This document shows positions 60,546 to 64,000 of a stretch of DNA of 64,000 bases, piece by piece. Positions within the stretch are counted from its first letter, which is position 1, and the number at the start of each line of letters is the position of its first letter. The stretch comes from Ottelia alismoides (taxonomy: Eukaryota; Streptophyta; Magnoliopsida; Alismatales; Hydrocharitaceae). A program made the position numbers and the translations under genes. The stretch is taken from positions 726,803-790,802 of the forward strand of contig JAZKJV010009620.1 in NCBI GenBank assembly GCA_037367405.1, written 5' to 3'. The notes below the pieces were generated by a model. It was not told the origin of the DNA and did no database searches. It was given only the letters and a program-made list of their open reading frames with translations.

Positions 60546-61664
60546 TAATTATTAATATAAAGTCGTTGCGATCCCCAAATTCCCAGGACAAACAAACAAT
60601 TTTTTTCTTCTCTCGCTGCAAAATAATTACAGAAAATAATGTGGAGCAAGAGAAATTTTTGCTACTTATTTACCTATATAGCGAACATGATCGAACTTAG
60701 GCATGCTACAATTCCCGGGGGTTATTCAATTAATCGACGAAAAAACAATTAAGAGAAAAAATAGGAATCTCAAAGGCAAACTATCCTCGGTTTTTGTGGA
60801 ATTTGTATCTTTTTAATTTTTAGATTTTAATTTTTTATTTTTTATTTTTAATTTTTTTATTTTATGATTTTCAAATTTTTAATGATTTTAATTTAGCAAA
60901 TTTTTAAATTTCAATTAAACAATAATATGCACACGATAAGAACTATGCATACCAAACTCTTTTTGTATTTTTTCAATTATACTAAAAATGCTCAGAAAAA
61001 TCCAGAGAAACTATTTTTGGGATTTATAGACTTTGAAATATTTTTTGGCAATTTTTATAGAAGTTTCAGATGTTTTTGTATTTTCTAAAAATCAAAAAGT
61101 GACAAAAATGAGAAATAGTGCACAGCTTGGAGTAATTTGCAACTTAAAAAATGTTTTAATGCCCAAAACTCTTGGAAATTATTTTTGTACTGAATAGAGG
61201 CAAATATCTACAAATAGAACCGAAATCACGATTTTTTGATTTTTGTAGAATTGTTTGTGATTTTTATAACATTTTTGATTTTTTCCATTTTTTTTAGTTT
61301 TTGAAAAGAATTAATGCGTGAAATTTGGAAAGAAATTAAAAGACAATAAAATAAAACTTATCTAATTTTTTTAGAAGTTTTGGAATAATATTCAATTTTT
61401 TATAAATTTTTAAATTTCAGGAAGAGAAAAAGATATTGTTTTTGATTTTTTAATAATAAGAAATAATGACAAATGCAATGAAAAACATTATGCTAGAAAG
61501 ATAAGCACATAAGAAGCATAGCATGATTTTTGGAAAATTTATTGACCAATAGAAATATTTATTTCACTCAAAGAACATGCAAATTTAAAGTCTGTTAAAG
61601 AGTAACTGAACTGCAAATATATATTGTTTTTGCACAAAAAGATAACCAGAAATAAGCAGTCGAC
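60546..61664. other. AT-rich stretch between copia RT and LTR C, unassigned
   Basis: No protein is supported. GATCGAACTTAGG (about 60690) and the AT-rich text after it are loosely like the plus-strand view of the R LTR end (about 41090 onward). A reversed gypsy LTR fragment that broke element Y is therefore possible. Boundaries are unclear. Confidence 0.3.
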
Positions 61665-62422
61665 TGATGAATATCCATTCATCACTCTTTATTCTTATAT
61701 TTTAGCTACAAAAACCTTTGCAAATGCATGTAGATATATGTAAATAGGAATAATTAGCAAAAGCATGCATTGTGTAAAAACCTATAATTAGCATGTTTTT
61801 GTGCAAAAATAAAAGAATAAAGATTAAAAAGAAAAAGAGGGAAATATTTAGAATAAATATTGAGCAACCTAACACAAGGGAGGGCTCAGCATGGGCCTGA
61901 CCGCATAAAAGCCACAGTAGAGGGAGATAGGGGCTCTTGTGTAAATATCCTTGTAAATAAAGTAAAAATGTTTTCCTCACCAAAAATACACTTGTAAATA
62001 TTTGTATATATTTATAAAAGATAAAAACAAAATAAAAAGTTAAAAATCAAAAAGATAAAAAATATCCCTTTCCTCAAGTACATATACCATGTATATAGAT
62101 GTACACATCTACTTATTTTACCTATGTATATAAATAATAAAAATAAAATAAAAACACCCTTTTATTCCTTATTTTATAATGTAAATAAATAAAATATAAA
62201 ATAAGGATAAAATTGTATAAAAATAATATATAAAAATCAAAAATCAAAACCCTATATATATACCTATATCTAGTACATATTATGTATATAGCCTATTTTT
62301 ATTTCGAAAAAATTATTGAAAATCACTAAAAAATAGAAAAAAAAATAAAATAAAAATATTTCATGTTTTAACTTTTTACAAATTCGGCCATTTGCTACCT
62401 TATTTTTCAATTCCAAACTTTA

Positions 62423-62474
62423 GCCACGTGGCCTTCACCCATTGGCCCTGGGGGATGTTGACCGCCCGGTCAAC
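62423..62474 (+). promoter_or_regulatory. G-box palindrome and opposed W-boxes in LTR C
   Basis: GCCACGTGGC (62423-62432) contains CACGTG. GTTGACC (62457-62463) and GGTCAAC (62468-62474) are opposed WRKY cores. The arrangement equals 1799-1851 in LTR A. Confidence 0.5.
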
Positions 62475-63561
62475 TCCCCCCCCAGGACCACTTCCCACAG
62501 GTCTGCTGCGCCCGACCCATCTTCTCGGATTTTTCTCATGCAGACCCGACTCCTTTTTGCCCAAACCCCGGGTCCGGATTGCTAACGTCACACCCGAGAA
62601 CCTCGCCGGAGCCTTCGCCTCGGGATCCGCGCGCTAAATCGCCCTACCCGCGCCCTTCTTCCCGGACCCGCCAGCATACTTAAGCTTTGCTCCGCCACCC
62701 TAATTCTCCATCTTTGGCCATTCCCCTTCTTCCCTGTGAGCTCCAGAGTGACCGCACGAGTGACAGCGAGCGTCTCCGCCTGTTGCAGCGAGGCGAGGAG
62801 GAGGAACCCACTGATCCGGCGACACACCCGCCGCAGCTCCGCCACCTGGGCGAGCTTCGAGCCTCGGGCCGAGACGACCCTTGAGGCCAAGACCAGGAGC
62901 ACCCCCTGCTCTTCCCCAGTCTCATCGATCATTCAGGTAGCCCCTTAGCTTAGCTATTTCGTTCGATTTCAGCTTTGCCCCAATTCGTCCCGCCGTCGTA
63001 TTCCTTCGATTCACCCCGGTTCCGACCACCGTTCGACCATCGGACCCGACCATCACATTCGCCTCTCTCCGCCGCACCTTCTGCACCCACTCACACAACC
63101 CAGCTCGCACAGGAGCTGGGAACCGGGCTCCACCGTCTTCCACCTTCGCCGGAGCCCGCCGCTCCGATGCACCAGTCACCTTCACATCGCCTAACGGGGT
63201 CGAGGCACTTTGCCCTCAAACCGCGAGTCTTCTGAGCCCCTTTGCAGGTTATTCCGAGCCCATCTGAGGGCTTGGTCATTCAGGCCGGGAGACCCAGCTC
63301 CGCCGACCGTGCCTGAGCTCCTCCGAGCTCAGGTCGATCATCGGAGCACCGCAGCAGACGTAGGAGCGCACCAGCTTGCTTCTCCGATCACCAGAGCGCT
63401 CCGAGGAGGAGGCCAGCGCCTGCACGAGCCCGGCGAAGTTCGCCGGGGACCAGTTCTTCCAGCACCCTCCAGCGTCGTCGGATCAGCCCCCTAGCTCCTG
63501 GCGTCATCCTAACCGTCGGTCCCTGGAGCTCCCGTGGACGTCAGATCTGAGGCACCTGATC

Positions 63562-63656
63562 CGGACCGTTAGATCCACACGTGTCCTGGCCTGGACCATT
63601 GGATCGACCAGAGCAGCACCAGCATTGAGAGCAGCCCCCATTTGGACCGTCGGATC
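63562..63656 (+). repeat. Three GGACCRTYRGATC motifs in LTR C
   Basis: GGACCGTTAGATC (63562-63574), GGACCATTGGATC (63593-63605) and GGACCGTCGGATC (63644-63656). Two of them are followed within a few bases by an ACGTG-type core (ACACGTGT, CCACGTGG). Confidence 0.5.
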
Positions 63657-64000
63657 TCCACGTGGCAGCCATCCAGCCGCTCCGGTTAATAAAGGGTAAT
63701 TTACCCTTAGGCCCTTATCTTTGTTTTATTTCGCATTAGTCCTGTAAATATTTAAATACGTTGTTTAGTTTTGGGTTTATTTGCATAGAGGACCCTGCGC
63801 TTTAGTGTAATTGCATTTATACCCCCACCTATTGTGAGCCACGTGCTTCGTCACGTGTTTTGTTGGTGCATTTGCAGTAGATGCCCTTTTAGTTCTGGAT
63901 GTTCATGAAGGAATGAAACTTTTTAGTTAATTGCATATATGCCCCTGTGAATGCTTTATTCTCGCATGTGCGTTTTATTTTGGGTTATTCGCAACCGAGA

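Larger units (their letters stand above)
61665..64000 (+). repeat. LTR C (family L), continues past the window
   Basis: It starts TGATGAATATCC and follows A and B: AT-rich U3, G-box and opposed W-boxes (62423-62474), GC-rich leader-like part (about 62480-63690), then TTTGCA/CCCC phrases (63690-64000). No polypurine tract precedes it, so it is a 5' LTR or solo LTR. It is visibly richer in CpG than A and far richer than B. Dense open frames on both strands in 62392-63699 come from this GC-rich LTR, not from genes. Confidence 0.75.

Noticed and set aside
62392..63699. Dense cluster of overlapping frames of 60-114 codons, gene-island appearance
   Set aside because: This is the GC-rich part of LTR C. 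No domain, no consistent codon use, and frames occur on both strands at once.
54042..64000. B and C as the two LTRs of one gypsy element
   Set aside because: B has its own TSD with copia RT continuing after it, and no primer site, pol or polypurine tract lies between B and C.

Overview
This window looks like nuclear DNA from a flowering plant, taken from a repeat-rich, heterochromatin-like region. I see no intact host gene, rRNA, tRNA or bacterial feature. Almost everything I can identify is LTR retrotransposon sequence, nested several layers deep, plus a few DNA transposons. The plant assignment rests on element types: Athila-type Ty3/gypsy pol with a tRNA-Asp primer site, Tekay-type chromovirus integrase with a chromodomain, Angela/TAR-like and SIRE-like Ty1/copia, a CACTA end and foldback MITEs. 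I cannot name the species.

Layout. 1-4511: 3' tail and 3' LTR (LTR A) of a gypsy element lying mostly left of the window. 4512-7620: older LTR-like debris. 7952 to about 9815: a reversed copia-type LTR (W). 10181-10435: a 255-bp foldback. 11241-11643 and 23379-23456: the end region of a CACTA transposon, split by a complete but dead Athila-group element T (11644-23378, TSD CTCGT/CTCGC). 23457-28139: AT-rich intergenic DNA with a possible 1-kb hAT-like element. 28140-30794: gypsy LTR and SIRE-type LTR fragments. 30795-46138: a copia-type LTR (X) split by element R (31751-44085, minus strand, TSD CTCTT), with a foldback MITE at 44603-44984. 46139-47370: the 3' end of a Tekay chromovirus. 47371-60545: LTR, primer site and ruined gag-pol of an Angela/TAR-like copia element (Y). 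Its reverse transcriptase is split by a solo gypsy LTR B (54042-60427, TSD CCCTC), which itself contains a reversed solo LTR Z of the Y family (57724-60273, TSD ACAAT/ATAAT). 60546-61664: AT-rich sequence, origin unclear. 61665 to the window end: LTR C, a CpG-rich member of the same family as A and B.

How the parts relate. T carries gag, protease, RT/RNase H and integrase modules, all broken. R uses a very similar primer site and has 3.17-kb LTRs. It encodes only one long broken frame with a protease-like core and no RT or integrase, so it would have had to use another element's enzymes. I consider R the most unusual object here. Two other patterns cross family borders: a module of short TTTGCA / CCCCTG phrases in several gypsy LTRs, and extra polypurine-tract-like motifs upstream of the real 3' LTR in both T and R. 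LTR boundaries, TSDs and nesting were read directly from the sequence. Family names come from motif recognition by eye, without alignment or database search.
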